Part shown: positions 22,786 to 31,581 of the stretch, piece by piece
Position numbering within the stretch: position 1 is the stretch's first letter
How the letters are laid out: every line of letters begins with the position of its first letter
DNA from: CAYWNK01 sp047639615
Lineage (GTDB): Bacteria; Planctomycetota; UBA1135; GCA-002686595
Direction of reading: 5' to 3'
NCBI GenBank assembly: GCA_047639615.1
Contig: JBLIOL010000013.1
Coordinates: 1-33,754, forward strand
DNA length: 33,754 bases
The notes under the pieces: generated by a model
Databases searched by the model: none
The model's input: the letters and a program-made list of their open reading frames with translations, nothing else
Told to the model about the DNA's origin: nothing
Position numbers and translations under genes: made by a program

Positions 22786-24278
22786 CGCGTGGCCTCGCTT
22801 GCGGCGCCCATGGAAGTGGATTGAAAGGCGGGTTCCGCCGCCAGGCGCACCGCTTCGAATAGGGCGCGGGTCTTGTGCAGGGTCTCTTGGTATTCGAGCT
22901 CCGGCTGAGAGTCGAAGACGATGCCCGCACCGGCTTGCACATGCACACTACCGGCGCGCGCCACAAGTGTTCGAATACTGATTGCCATGTCCATGTCGCC
23001 AGCGGAGTCCAAGTAGCCAAAGGCACCGGCGTAGGGTCCGCGCTGCGCCTGCTCCACCTCGGCCACCAATTGCATGGCGCGCACTTTGGGCGCACCGCTG
23101 ACCGTTCCCGCTGGGAAGGTCGCAGCCAGCGCATCGATAGCGTCCGTGCCCGGCGCCGCCTTGGCGCGCACGCGGCTGACCAAGTGCTGCACGCGCTGGA
23201 AGCGTTCGAGCTCGAGGTGTTCCGCAACGCGTACGGAACCAACGGCCGCCACGCGACCGAGGTCGTTGCGCGCCAGGTCCACGAGCATCTGGTGCTCGGC
23301 GACTTCCTTGGGATCCGAGCGCAGCTCCTCACCCAAGCGCGCATCCTCCGCCGGGTCCTCACCCCGCGGCCGCGTACCAGCGATGGGCACCGCTTCCAAG
23401 TCGTCGCCCACGCGCGACACCAAACGCTCCGGTGAGGAGCCCACCAGGGTCAGCCCATCGGACTCGAAGAAGAACATGTGCGGCGCCGGGTTCGACATGC
23501 GCAGAACCCGGTAGAGCACGAAGGGGTCGCCCGAGAAGCGCTGCTCGAAACGTTGGCTCGGCACGGCTTGAAAGATCTCGCCAGCGCGAATCGCGTCGCG
23601 CAGACGCTCGACACCGGACTCGAACTTGTCCTTCGTCATCGAAGCCCGGGGCTCAGGCTCGAGCAAGCGGAAGCCGCCCCCCGCCGGCGGGTCAACATCC
23701 AGGTCCTCGGCCAAACGCTCCAGACGTCGCTGACCTGCCGCGAAGTCCGTGGCTCCGCGCGGCGTGCGCGTCATGAGCCACAGCCGTTGCGTGGCGTGAT
23801 CGAAGGCCAAAAACCCTGAGTAGTGCTCGAAGAGCGCCTCGGGCGCGCCGATTGGATCCGCGTCCGGGCGCGGCACGCTGGGCTCCAGAGTGCTGGCCCA
23901 CTCATAGCTGAACATGCCTACCCAGCCACCAGCCAAAGGCGGCAAGCCAGCCGGCAAAGCGGGCGAGCGCGTCAGTCGCGTGGCCTCGCGCAGGGCCAAG
24001 TGGCAGGGACCTGAGAGCTCCTGCACCTGGCCCGCCAACTCCAAGCGACTACCACTGCGGAAGCCGCGGAAGTGGCCGTCCGGATCGACGCCGATGAAGG
24101 AGTAGCGCGCCTGACGCTCGGAGCCTTCCACCGATTCCAAGAGGCACGGCCGATGCCCGCTGGCGCGCAGGGCCAGGAAGGCACGCACCGGCGTGAGCAG
24201 GTCCGCCGGGTGAGCGTTCCAGGCGAGCTGGTAGCGGTCAGCGTCGTCGGCGCTGGATTGGGAGAGGGGCTGGATCAC
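22782..24278 (-). CDS. trpE: Anthranilate synthase component I
   Basis: 498 residues from a GTG. TrpE makes anthranilate from chorismate with ammonia from TrpG. The N-terminal LLES motif (46-49, RPCLLESVEG) is the Trp feedback-binding element that separates TrpE from PabB, so allosteric inhibition is likely. The chorismate-binding domain shows AGEIFQAVPSQRF, NPAPHMFFF, GSSPERLV, PIAGTRPRG, HQMLVDLARNDLGRV, FPAGTVSGAPKVRAM and AGAGIVFDSQPELEYQE. No Shine-Dalgarno is obvious before the GTG. It is preceded by a leader with a Trp-rich peptide and terminator, so transcription is attenuated. Confidence 0.97.
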   Translation of the reverse strand: MIQPLSQSSADDADRYQLAWNAHPADLLTPVRAFLALRASGHRPCLLESVEGSERQARYSFIGVDPDGHFRGFRSGSRLELAGQVQELSGPCHLALREATRLTRSPALPAGLPPLAGGWVGMFSYEWASTLEPSVPRPDADPIGAPEALFEHYSGFLAFDHATQRLWLMTRTPRGATDFAAGQRRLERLAEDLDVDPPAGGGFRLLEPEPRASMTKDKFESGVERLRDAIRAGEIFQAVPSQRFEQRFSGDPFVLYRVLRMSNPAPHMFFFESDGLTLVGSSPERLVSRVGDDLEAVPIAGTRPRGEDPAEDARLGEELRSDPKEVAEHQMLVDLARNDLGRVAAVGSVRVAEHLELERFQRVQHLVSRVRAKAAPGTDAIDALAATFPAGTVSGAPKVRAMQLVAEVEQAQRGPYAGAFGYLDSAGDMDMAISIRTLVARAGSVHVQAGAGIVFDSQPELEYQETLHKTRALFEAVRLAAEPAFQSTSMGAASEATR

Positions 24279-24330
24279 GGAAGCGTTTGGATATGCGGGT
24301 GGGACGCCGGAATGGCGAGCTCAACGAAAG

Positions 24331-24359
24331 CGGGCCCCCGAGGAATGCTCGGAGGCCCG
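24331..24359 (-). terminator. trp attenuator terminator hairpin
   Basis: Read on the minus strand, CGGGCC (24359-24354) and CCGAG-type bases pair with the segment at 24342-24331. Eleven base pairs form with one mismatch (24337/24353) and a five-base loop (24343-24347). It is followed by CTTTCGTT, a weak U tract. It lies between the leader peptide stop and trpE, 53 bp before the trpE start, as expected for the 3:4 attenuator stem. No gene end sits here to need a plain terminator. Confidence 0.8.
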
Positions 24360-24383
24360 TGAAAGGATGCGTCAGCAGGTTTG

Positions 24384-24446
24384 CTGGAGCCTTAGCTCCC
24401 CCCGCCCGATCCGACCACAGGCCGAAGGGACCATCGCCAGCTCCAG
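24384..24446 (-). promoter_or_regulatory. trp leader 1:2-type pairing (anti-antiterminator)
   Basis: On the minus strand CTGGAGC (24446-24440, within the Trp codon cluster) is exactly complementary to GCTCCAG (24390-24384, just after the leader stop), with one further G-U pair. Pairing would be blocked by a ribosome stalled on the Trp codons, which is how region 1:2 works. A competing local hairpin, GGAGC-TAAG-GCTCC, spans the leader stop. The antiterminator (2:3) partner could not be defined by eye. Confidence 0.6.
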
Positions 24447-24481
24447 AGCCAGGATGTAAGGGGTGCAGAAGTCGCGCGCAT
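24392..24481 (-). CDS. trpL: trp operon leader peptide
   Basis: A 29-residue ORF, ATG 24481-24479 to TAA 24394-24392. Trp is at positions 11, 13, 15 and 17 (S-W-L-W-S-W-R-W-S), four TGG codons in seven, far above chance. AAGGGAG (24491-24485) is a Shine-Dalgarno a few bases before the ATG. It is followed by the 1:2 pairing segment and the attenuator hairpin, then trpE. When Trp-tRNA is scarce the ribosome stalls on the cluster and transcription of the operon continues. TATAAG (24494-24489) resembles a -10 box but overlaps the ribosome site, so the promoter is probably further upstream, within or near the end of the SDR gene. Confidence 0.88.
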   Translation of the reverse strand: MRATSAPLTSWLWSWRWSLRPVVGSGGGS

Positions 24482-24534
24482 GGACTCCCTTATAGCAGGG
24501 CCCGCGCTTTGCGTGAGCGCTCTTAGCCCCGTTC

Positions 24535-25260
24535 TCAAAGTAAGTAGCCACCGGCCACCTCAATATCCTGCCCGACCACATGGGCGGCCTCGGGGGAACA
24601 TAGATAGCGCACGGCACTCGCCACCTCCTCCGGACGTCCGGGCCGGCCCTGGGGAATGCGCGCTTGCAACTCGGGGTCCAGGGTATCGACGGAGGCACCC
24701 GCATGGGGAATCACCCCGGGCGAGACCATGTTCACATTCACGCCATGGGGCGCTTCCTGCAGTGCCAGGGAGCGAGCATAGGAGCGCAGAGCGGCCTTGC
24801 TCGCCACGTAGGCGGCGTTGCTGCGGCGCGGGTGATGGGCGGCCAAGCCCGAGACGCCGAAGAGCACCAACCGCCCGCCGCCCGCACGCAGGGCCTGACG
24901 CGCAGCGTCCACCAGCTGCACGGCACTGAAAAAGTTACCCTCCATGAGCGCACGGAAGCTCGCCAAGTCCGTGTCCTCAAGCGCGGCCTGCTGGTACGGG
25001 CCCACCGCGTGAACCAGAGCATCCAACTGCCCATCCTGCGCCAGCAGGGACTCAATCACGGACGCTGCCGCACCCGCCTCGGTTAGGTCGGCGCAGTGCA
25101 CGCGCCCCGGGTAGAGCTGCTCAAGCTCCCCCGCCACCGCCGCTGAACGGTGCACCACATGCACCTGTGCGCCCTCCTCGCGGAACACCTCCGCCACCGC
25201 TCGGCCAAGGCCGCGGGTAGCTCCGGTCACCAATACGACGCGGCCTATTGAACTCGCCAT
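24535..25260 (-). CDS. Short-chain dehydrogenase/reductase (SDR) family oxidoreductase
   Basis: About 241 residues from the ATG at 25260, which has AGGG just upstream; an ATG six codons earlier (25278) is possible. A Rossmann fold with the NAD(P)-binding TGATRGLGRA near the N-terminus, an ADLTEAG acidic turn, a catalytic Ser in LVLFGVSG and Y..K in AAYVASKAALRSYARSLA, then NMVSPGVIPHAG and a GQDIEVAGGYLL C-terminus as in FabG-like enzymes. The acidic residue after beta-2 is not clearly preserved (VVHRSAAV), which would fit NADPH. The substrate is unknown. It ends 54 bp before trpL on the same strand and follows the signal peptidase gene by about 40 bp. Confidence 0.88.
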   Translation of the reverse strand: MASSIGRVVLVTGATRGLGRAVAEVFREEGAQVHVVHRSAAVAGELEQLYPGRVHCADLTEAGAAASVIESLLAQDGQLDALVHAVGPYQQAALEDTDLASFRALMEGNFFSAVQLVDAARQALRAGGGRLVLFGVSGLAAHHPRRSNAAYVASKAALRSYARSLALQEAPHGVNVNMVSPGVIPHAGASVDTLDPELQARIPQGRPGRPEEVASAVRYLCSPEAAHVVGQDIEVAGGYLL

Positions 25261-25302
25261 GGCCCTACGCTGCCCCATGGGCCGCAGCGCGAACAGGGAA
25301 TT

Positions 25303-25980
25303 CTAGTTCACCGTCCCGAGACGGGCCGGCGGCCACACCCGGGCGCGGACTTTGCCGCGAATCAACTCGAAGGGCACCTGGCCGAATTCGCGGCTATCCG
25401 ACGAATGTAGGCGGTTGTCGCCCAGGACAAAGTAGTGCCCGGGGCGGACGGTAATGCTCAGATGGGTGTACGGATCCACGGATTCGGACGCCACATAGGG
25501 CTCCGGCCAGCCATCGCCATTGATGGTCACACGGCCGCCCTCAATCAGCACCTCGTCCCCGGGCAGGCCCACTACGCGCTTGAGGTAATCGAGCCGCTGG
25601 TCCAGGGGGTAGCGCATGACGACCACATCCCCGCGGGAGACGGAGGTCACCATGTAGGTCAGGTGGTCCACCAGGATCCGGTCGTGGTCTTGGATTCCGG
25701 GCATCATGGAGCTGCCGCGCACCTCGGATACGTTGAAGACCAGGCCCCAGGCCAGGAATAGCAACACGGCAGCCTTGCAGCTCAGCAGTACAAAGCCACG
25801 CAGCAGGTTGCGCCGCGGCCGCTGGGGCTCCGCAGGCAAGCGCCCGCCGGGCCGCATGGGCTCGGTTTGGGGGCCCCTGGGGTCATGAAGCACCCCAGGA
25901 TCCAACAAGGACGCGAGGGAGCTCGCGTCCAGGTCTGACGGGGCCGCTTCCGGGCTGGTGGATGTATCCGCGGAACGCAT
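25303..25980 (-). CDS. lepB: Signal peptidase I
   Basis: 225 residues. It removes signal peptides from exported proteins at the outer face of the inner membrane. One membrane segment at about 60-82 (LLRGFVLLSCKAAVLLFLAWG) follows a ~58-residue Pro/Ser-rich cytoplasmic N-terminus. The catalytic Ser-Lys dyad is S91 (RGSSMMPGI) and K134 (DYLKRVVGLPGD). The GDNRLHSSDSREFG box is the conserved substrate-binding region. It is divergent from the M24 peptidase gene across 140 bp. Confidence 0.95.
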   Translation of the reverse strand: MRSADTSTSPEAAPSDLDASSLASLLDPGVLHDPRGPQTEPMRPGGRLPAEPQRPRRNLLRGFVLLSCKAAVLLFLAWGLVFNVSEVRGSSMMPGIQDHDRILVDHLTYMVTSVSRGDVVVMRYPLDQRLDYLKRVVGLPGDEVLIEGGRVTINGDGWPEPYVASESVDPYTHLSITVRPGHYFVLGDNRLHSSDSREFGQVPFELIRGKVRARVWPPARLGTVN

Positions 25981-26120
25981 GCTTCAAGTCCTTCGGCCGT
26001 TCAAAGGTCCGCCCTTGAGCGCGCTTCCGACTTGCCCCCTGTCTCGATACCCTCCTGCAGGCCAAGCCAGCCCCACGGCACCTGCCGCGGCCCATTCCCC
26101 CACCGAGACTTGCGCCCCCC

Positions 26121-27344
26121 ATGGGCTTCAGCATCGATCCCAGATCCCTAAGCCCAGAGCGCCGAGCCCAGCTGGACGAGCTCTTTGGCGACCTCACGGA
26201 CCAGCGCGCCAGCGTGGATGCAATCACGCCCGAGGAGCGTCGAGCACGCATCGCGCGCCTAGCGGCCGGCCTCTCCGATGCCGGCGTCGACGCCTACCTG
26301 TGCGAGGGCGGCGCCACCATGCGCTACCTGATAGGCCAAGCCACGGGCCGCTCCGAGCGACTGGTGGGCCTGGTGATCCCCGCCTCGGGCGAGCCCTTCT
26401 GGATCGTGCCGGCCTTCGAGCAGTCGCGCATCGAGGCACTCATGGCAGCGGGCGACGGCGCCCATTGTGTGCTGCCATGGGACGAGCACGAGTATCCCTA
26501 CGCGCCCCTGGCACGCGCCATGCAAGAGCGCCGCATCGAGCGCTTGGCGCTAGACCCGGACCTGCGCTACCGCTTCGTGGCCGGTTGCGCGCGCGAGCTC
26601 GGACGCCAGGCTTTGGTCGACGGGCTCGGCCTCGTCACCGAATTGCGCGGCATCAAGGACGAGCACGAGATCGCCCTGCTACGGCGCGCGAACGAGCTCA
26701 CGCAGTTGGCTCAACGTCGGGTAGCGCAGACGCTCGAGCCCGGACTCACCAGCACCGACCTCGCCGAGCGCGCCACCTGGGCCCAACATCGCTTGGGACT
26801 CACGGACATCTGGAACCTCTCGCTACTCGGGCCCGCCGGTGCTTTCCCCCATGGCGAAGAGCGTGTGCGCAGCATGCAAACCGGCACACCGATCCTCTTG
26901 GACACGGGCGGCTGCTTGCACGGCTACCAGAGCGACAACACGCGCAGCTGGGTGCTCGGCGGCAAGCCGGACAGCGAGTACCGAAAGCTCTGGCACCTGG
27001 TACGCGACGCGCAACGGGCGGCCTTCGACGCGCTCAAGCCCGACGCCCATTGCGGCAGCGCGGACGACGCCGCTCGTGCCGTACTCGAGCGGGGCGGCTA
27101 CGGCCCCGGCTACACCTACCTGACCCATCGCTTGGGTCATGGCATCGGAACCGAGGGTCATGAAGGACCCTACCTCGACGGCGGCGCACAGGACCGCTTG
27201 CGTCCGGGCATGTGCTTTTCCAATGAACCAGGAATCTACCTGCCGGGAAATCTCGGCCTGCGAATCGAAGACATCATGGTTGTAACAGCTGATGGCGCCG
27301 ATCACTTCGGTACATGGCAACAGGGACCGGAGTCGGCCGCATGA
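26121..27344 (+). CDS. M24-family aminopeptidase (Xaa-Pro type)
   Basis: 407 residues. N-terminal creatinase-like domain to about 170 (RIARLAAGLSDAGVDAYLC, MRYLIGQATGRSER), then a pita-bread peptidase domain. The five metal ligands are D261 (LLDTGG), D272 (QSDNTRS), H340 (GHGIGTEGHEGPY), E369 (NEPGIY) and E383 (RIEDIMVVT). Such enzymes remove an N-terminal residue before proline or act as prolidases with two Mn or Co ions. No signal peptide, so cytoplasmic. The ABC permease gene starts inside its stop (ATGA), an unexpected but tight coupling with the exporter genes. Confidence 0.92.
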   Translation: MGFSIDPRSLSPERRAQLDELFGDLTDQRASVDAITPEERRARIARLAAGLSDAGVDAYLCEGGATMRYLIGQATGRSERLVGLVIPASGEPFWIVPAFEQSRIEALMAAGDGAHCVLPWDEHEYPYAPLARAMQERRIERLALDPDLRYRFVAGCARELGRQALVDGLGLVTELRGIKDEHEIALLRRANELTQLAQRRVAQTLEPGLTSTDLAERATWAQHRLGLTDIWNLSLLGPAGAFPHGEERVRSMQTGTPILLDTGGCLHGYQSDNTRSWVLGGKPDSEYRKLWHLVRDAQRAAFDALKPDAHCGSADDAARAVLERGGYGPGYTYLTHRLGHGIGTEGHEGPYLDGGAQDRLRPGMCFSNEPGIYLPGNLGLRIEDIMVVTADGADHFGTWQQGPESAA

Positions 27345-28732
27345 GCCGCTCCACCAAGCCGAGCCGCCAGGGCTTCTTTGCGGGCGCCGGAATCGTCGCG
27401 CGTAAGGAATTACTGGAGGCCGCACGCGACAAGCAAACGGTGCTCTACACGGTGGTGCTGCCGATCTGCATGTATCCGGTGATGTTCTGGATCATGATCC
27501 AGGGCTTCATGGTGGTGCAGGGATTGCGCGAACGCACGGAGGTGCGCGTGGGTGTGGTCGGAGACGAGCGCCAGGTGAATAGCGACCTTCGCGAGAGCCT
27601 CGACCCGCGCCTCGCGACCAGCGATGAGGACGACAGCTCCGCGCCGATCAACGCCATCGATGTGGTGGACCCCAAAGCGGGCGAAAGCCCCGCTGTAGAC
27701 GATCCCGAAGCGGCGCGCGCCTGGGCCTTGGCCCAGGACGAGTTGCCGGATGATGAGCGCTTGGATGTGGTGCTCTACGTGCCTTCGCCGGAAGCCGTCA
27801 CGGCAGCGGCGAATGAGGAGTTAGAGCTGCCCCTAGGCCAGACCCAGATTTTCTACGACGGCGCGCGCAGCCGTTCGAGCTTGGCGCAGGGCCGCCTGGA
27901 GACTCGCCTGCAAGGCCGCGTAAGCAGCCTGCGCCGAGAGGCCGCCAGGGCAGCGGACGTGGATCCGAAGCTGCTCAATCCGCTCTCGGTCAGCTCCCAC
28001 GACACGGCGCCGGGACCGGGCAAGGGCGCGCTGGTGCTCTCCATGATCCTGCCCCTCTTGCTCGCCACCATGGCTGTCATGGGCGCCTTCTTTCCGGCCG
28101 TGGATTTGACCGCAGGCGAGAAAGAACGCGGCACGGCCGAGACCACGCTGCTAGTGCCCATGCCGCGCACGGGCGTGTTGGTGGGCAAGGTGCTGGCCAC
28201 CTGCACCATGGCGGTCATCGCCACCTTCCTTAACTTAGGTGCGATCGCCTTCTCTGCGGAGCATCTGCTCAGCACCCTGGCACGCGGCACGGCGCTCGAA
28301 ATCCCGCTACCCATCGGCGCCATGCTTTCGGTGCTGCCCTTGGCCTTGCTCTTCGCCTTCTTCGTGGCGGCCTTGCTGACCGCGATCGCGGGCCTAGCGC
28401 GCAGCTTCAAGGAGGGCCAGGCACTGCTCGGCCCGGCGCAGATGCTCTTCATCATGCCGGCCATGATCGGCATGGTGCCCGGTATCGAACTCAACCTGAA
28501 ATGGGCCCTGGTGCCTGTGGTCAATGTGGTGCTGGCCTTCAAGGCCTTGCTGCTCGGCAAGTCTCTCCCGCTCGAGTACATGCTCTGCGGTCTCTCCCAA
28601 TTGGTGTACGCGGGGCTCGCCATGGCCTTCGCCGTGCGCCTGCTCTCTCGCGAAGCCGTCGCTCTCTCTGGGGAGACGCTCCCCCTTAAACGTCTCTTCG
28701 CACTCCTGCGTTCGGACGGGTCCTCCTCATGA
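27341..28732 (+). CDS. ABC-2 type transporter permease (NatB-like)
   Basis: 463 residues from the ATG overlapping the peptidase stop. One N-terminal membrane helix (TVLYTVVLPICMYPVMFWIMI) is followed by a large exported region of ~180 residues (acidic, with no motif), then about six helices from ~230 on (LVLSMILPLLLATMAVMGAFFPAVDL, then the conserved cytoplasmic GEKERGTAETTLLVPMPR loop). This is the NatB/ABC-2 layout used in Na+ or drug export. It works with the ATPase directly downstream and with the second permease at 29508. The exported cargo cannot be told from the sequence. Confidence 0.88.
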   Translation: MSRSTKPSRQGFFAGAGIVARKELLEAARDKQTVLYTVVLPICMYPVMFWIMIQGFMVVQGLRERTEVRVGVVGDERQVNSDLRESLDPRLATSDEDDSSAPINAIDVVDPKAGESPAVDDPEAARAWALAQDELPDDERLDVVLYVPSPEAVTAAANEELELPLGQTQIFYDGARSRSSLAQGRLETRLQGRVSSLRREAARAADVDPKLLNPLSVSSHDTAPGPGKGALVLSMILPLLLATMAVMGAFFPAVDLTAGEKERGTAETTLLVPMPRTGVLVGKVLATCTMAVIATFLNLGAIAFSAEHLLSTLARGTALEIPLPIGAMLSVLPLALLFAFFVAALLTAIAGLARSFKEGQALLGPAQMLFIMPAMIGMVPGIELNLKWALVPVVNVVLAFKALLLGKSLPLEYMLCGLSQLVYAGLAMAFAVRLLSREAVALSGETLPLKRLFALLRSDGSSS

Positions 28733-29511
28733 GCAGTTCAGAAACTCCCGCCATCCTCACCCTCGGACTCGAGAAGACCTACCACGATCCCCAGCGCGGG
28801 ACCGTGCACGCCGTTCGCGGCGTGGACCTCGAATGCAAGCAGGGAGAGATCTACGGCCTCCTCGGCCCCAATGGCGCGGGAAAGACCACGACCTTGCGCA
28901 TGCTGGCCACGATCCTCTCCCCCACGGGTGGTAGCGCCCAGGTTGCGGGCATCTCCGTAGGTGATGATCCGCTCGAGGTGCGCCGCCGCATCGGCTTCCT
29001 CTCGGGAACCACCGGCCTCTACCCGCGGCTCACGGCACGCGAGACGCTGGAGTACTTCGGCAAGTTGCACGGCATCGAAGCGGAGGAATTGGACAAGCGT
29101 ATCGAGTCGCTCTTGGACGCCTTCGACATGCGCGGTTTCCAAGACGGCCGCTGCGAGGGCCTTTCCACAGGCCAGCGCCAACGGGTCTCCATCGCCCGCG
29201 CGGTAGTGCACAACCCGCCCGTGCTGATCCTCGACGAGCCCACCACCGGCCTCGACATCTTGGCTGCCAGCGACATGATTCAATTCATTGAGTCGCGCAA
29301 GGCGGAAGGCACCTGTGTGCTTTTCAGCACGCACATCCTGTCCGAGGCGGAGCGCCTGTGCGATCGCATCGGTGTGATCCACGCCGGTCGCATGCTGGCC
29401 GTCGGCAGCCTGGATGAGCTGCGCGAGCGCACGGGCAAGAGCTGGCTCGAGGACGTATTCCGCGCACTGGTGGCGGAGTCCGAAGATGCTCAAGAGGAGC
29501 CTAGCGCATGA
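28729..29511 (+). CDS. ABC transporter ATP-binding protein (NatA-like)
   Basis: 260 residues, one complete nucleotide-binding domain. Walker A GPNGAGKTT (46-54), Q-loop region LSGTTGLYPRLTARE, signature LSTGQRQR (146-153), Walker B VLILDEPTTGLD with catalytic E171, and switch H203 in STHILSEAERLCDR. It belongs to the DrrA/NatA branch that powers ABC-2 exporters. ATGA overlaps with both flanking permease genes (28729-28732 and 29508-29511) show a single translation-coupled unit, so the transporter is probably a heterodimer of the two permeases with two copies of this ATPase. Cytoplasmic face of the inner membrane. Confidence 0.94.
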   Translation: MSSSETPAILTLGLEKTYHDPQRGTVHAVRGVDLECKQGEIYGLLGPNGAGKTTTLRMLATILSPTGGSAQVAGISVGDDPLEVRRRIGFLSGTTGLYPRLTARETLEYFGKLHGIEAEELDKRIESLLDAFDMRGFQDGRCEGLSTGQRQRVSIARAVVHNPPVLILDEPTTGLDILAASDMIQFIESRKAEGTCVLFSTHILSEAERLCDRIGVIHAGRMLAVGSLDELRERTGKSWLEDVFRALVAESEDAQEEPSA

Positions 29512-31493
29512 GTACTTGGTCCCTGGCCCTGATCGTGCTGCGTATGGAATTGCGTCAGCTCGTACGTGACAAGCGCGCGCTCTTCTCGGCCATTCTGCTG
29601 CCGGCCTTGCTGTATCCGGTCATGCTCTCTGCGGGAGATGGGATCGAGGATCTGTCCAAGCGCACGCTCTCCGAGCGTGAGGTATTGGCGGCGGTAGACT
29701 TCTCGGAGGCACCCGCGGAATTGGCCGAGGAGGCGCGTGCCTTGCTGGAGGCTCAGGCTCCGATCGTGCTGCGCACGGTGGACGCTTCGAGTCTCCGCGA
29801 CTTGGGCGCTAGCGACCGCGACGAACGCAACAGCGTCGCCCGTGGCTTGCTCGAAGCGCAGGAGCACATCTTGGTGCACGCCACGTCCAAGGACGATGGC
29901 AGAACGGTGCTGCACCTCTACTACGACGTGAAGGAGAGCGCCAGCCGTGAGGGCCGCGAACGCGCCCAGCGGGTCTTCGGCGAGCTGGCGGATAGCCTCG
30001 CGATTCAAGCGCGCGAGGAGCTGCTCGGCGGCGATCCCGCCGCAGGTCTCGAACCCCTTGGCGTGGACATCTCCACCGCCAGCGCGCGCGCCGGCGAGGA
30101 GCGTGGACGCTTCCTGCCCCTGATCGCGGTCATGATCCTGATCAGCGGCGGCGCCTATGCAGCCCTAGCCGTGTTCGCGGGCGAGCGCGAAGCCGGCACC
30201 CTCGAAACGCTCCTGGTGCAGCCGGTTCCGGCGCGCTCGATCGCCCTGGGTAAGTACACGGCTGTGGTGATTGCATCCATGGTCACCCTCGGCGCGAACA
30301 TGGCCAGTTTGGCCATATGCGCTGCGGCGGGATTGATCGGCGGCGACGACGCCCAAGGCGGAGGGATCGGTGCAGCCGACCTGCTAGCCGGCCTGGTTTA
30401 TCTGCCCGCGACCTTCTTGCTGGCTGCGCTCCTGTGCCTTTTCTGCGGCCGCGCTCGGACCTTCCGCGAGGGCCAACAGATTCTGCTGCCGTTGATGATG
30501 GCCACCGCTCTGCCCTCGGCGCTTTCCATGCGCGGCGACCTGGAGCACTCGGCCCTGCTGGCCATGATCCCCTTCGGCGGCGCAGCACTCTCTCTGCGCG
30601 ACGCCCTGCGCGGATCCCTGACCCTGGTACCCACCCTGACCATGGCGGTCAGTCACCTGCTCTATACGGGCATCGCCATCTCGCGCATCGGCGGCATCCT
30701 GGACGCGGAGAAAGTGCTCTCCACATCCACCAGCGAAAGCGAATCCGTCATGCGCCGCCTGGCCGCGCGACATGCTCAACGCTGGGCCTTCGGAGCCGTG
30801 CTGGCCGTGTACTTGGTAGGTGGCAAGCTCCAGACCTGGAATCTGCAACAGGGTCTCCTGCTTACGTTGCTGGTGATGCTCCCGCTATTGGCCGTAGCCT
30901 GCGCTCGCTGGGCGCCGCGCCGCGAGCCGATGCTGGCAGAGCTAGGCCTACGCAGGCCGAAGTGGATGCCAACCCTAGGGGGCCTGCTCTGCATCCCGGC
31001 GCTCGTCCTAGCCATGGGCGAGCTCGGCATCCTGCAGCAACGCCTGCTGCCGATCCCCGAGGCCATGACCAACATGGATGCCCTAGCCGGCATCATGGGT
31101 TCGCTCTCGAGCTTCATGCTCGTGTTGATGTTCGCGGTCGCACCGGGCATAGGCGAGGAGCTGTTCTTCCGTGGTGCGGTCACAAGCGCCCTACGCCGAG
31201 ACCTGACGCCCATGAAGACCGTGTTGATCCAAGCGGCCTTCTTCGCCGGTGCGCACGCCTCCATCTACCGCCTCGCGCCGACCTTCTTGGTGGGCTTATT
31301 CCTCGGAGGTCTGCGCCTGCGCACGGGCTCACTGCTGGCCTGCGTGTTGGTCCACACCGGCTACAACGCCATGCTCACACTGGATGCGGCCGATCGCTGG
31401 AAGTGGTCGGAGCAAGCCTGGGGTCCGCACTTGGCCTGGTTAGCGATTCCTGGGTTGATACTCCTGGCAAGGGGTGCCCGCCGCGAAGTCTAG
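29508..31493 (+). CDS. ABC-2 permease fused to a CPBP intramembrane protease domain
   Basis: 661 residues. The N-terminal ~400 residues match the NatB-like layout of the first permease: MELRQLVRDKRALFSAILLPALLYPVML, a large exported region, then GGAYAALAVFAGEREAGTLETLLVQPVPAR and several helices. From about 430 a second membrane domain begins and carries the CPBP (Abi/CAAX-protease) motifs E550-E-L-F-F-R555, FFAGAH583 and H616-TGYN620. CPBP enzymes are glutamate-type intramembrane proteases related to Rce1. The fusion implies cleavage of a substrate coupled to export, for instance a peptide or lipoprotein. The partner gene structure supports an efflux operon. No frameshift is seen at the joint. 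Confidence 0.88.
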   Translation: MSTWSLALIVLRMELRQLVRDKRALFSAILLPALLYPVMLSAGDGIEDLSKRTLSEREVLAAVDFSEAPAELAEEARALLEAQAPIVLRTVDASSLRDLGASDRDERNSVARGLLEAQEHILVHATSKDDGRTVLHLYYDVKESASREGRERAQRVFGELADSLAIQAREELLGGDPAAGLEPLGVDISTASARAGEERGRFLPLIAVMILISGGAYAALAVFAGEREAGTLETLLVQPVPARSIALGKYTAVVIASMVTLGANMASLAICAAAGLIGGDDAQGGGIGAADLLAGLVYLPATFLLAALLCLFCGRARTFREGQQILLPLMMATALPSALSMRGDLEHSALLAMIPFGGAALSLRDALRGSLTLVPTLTMAVSHLLYTGIAISRIGGILDAEKVLSTSTSESESVMRRLAARHAQRWAFGAVLAVYLVGGKLQTWNLQQGLLLTLLVMLPLLAVACARWAPRREPMLAELGLRRPKWMPTLGGLLCIPALVLAMGELGILQQRLLPIPEAMTNMDALAGIMGSLSSFMLVLMFAVAPGIGEELFFRGAVTSALRRDLTPMKTVLIQAAFFAGAHASIYRLAPTFLVGLFLGGLRLRTGSLLACVLVHTGYNAMLTLDAADRWKWSEQAWGPHLAWLAIPGLILLARGARREV

Positions 31494-31581
31494 GAACTCT
31501 CCACGCCACAAGACGGGGCACAAGCGGCCCCGAGACTCCGAAGCGGTTGGCTCGGGGTACGATTTCCACGCTAGCCCCCCC

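Noticed and set aside
24489..24494. TATAAG as the trp promoter -10 box
   Set aside because: It overlaps the Shine-Dalgarno of trpL and has no -35 at the right spacing; a transcript starting there would be leaderless, which conflicts with the ribosome site.
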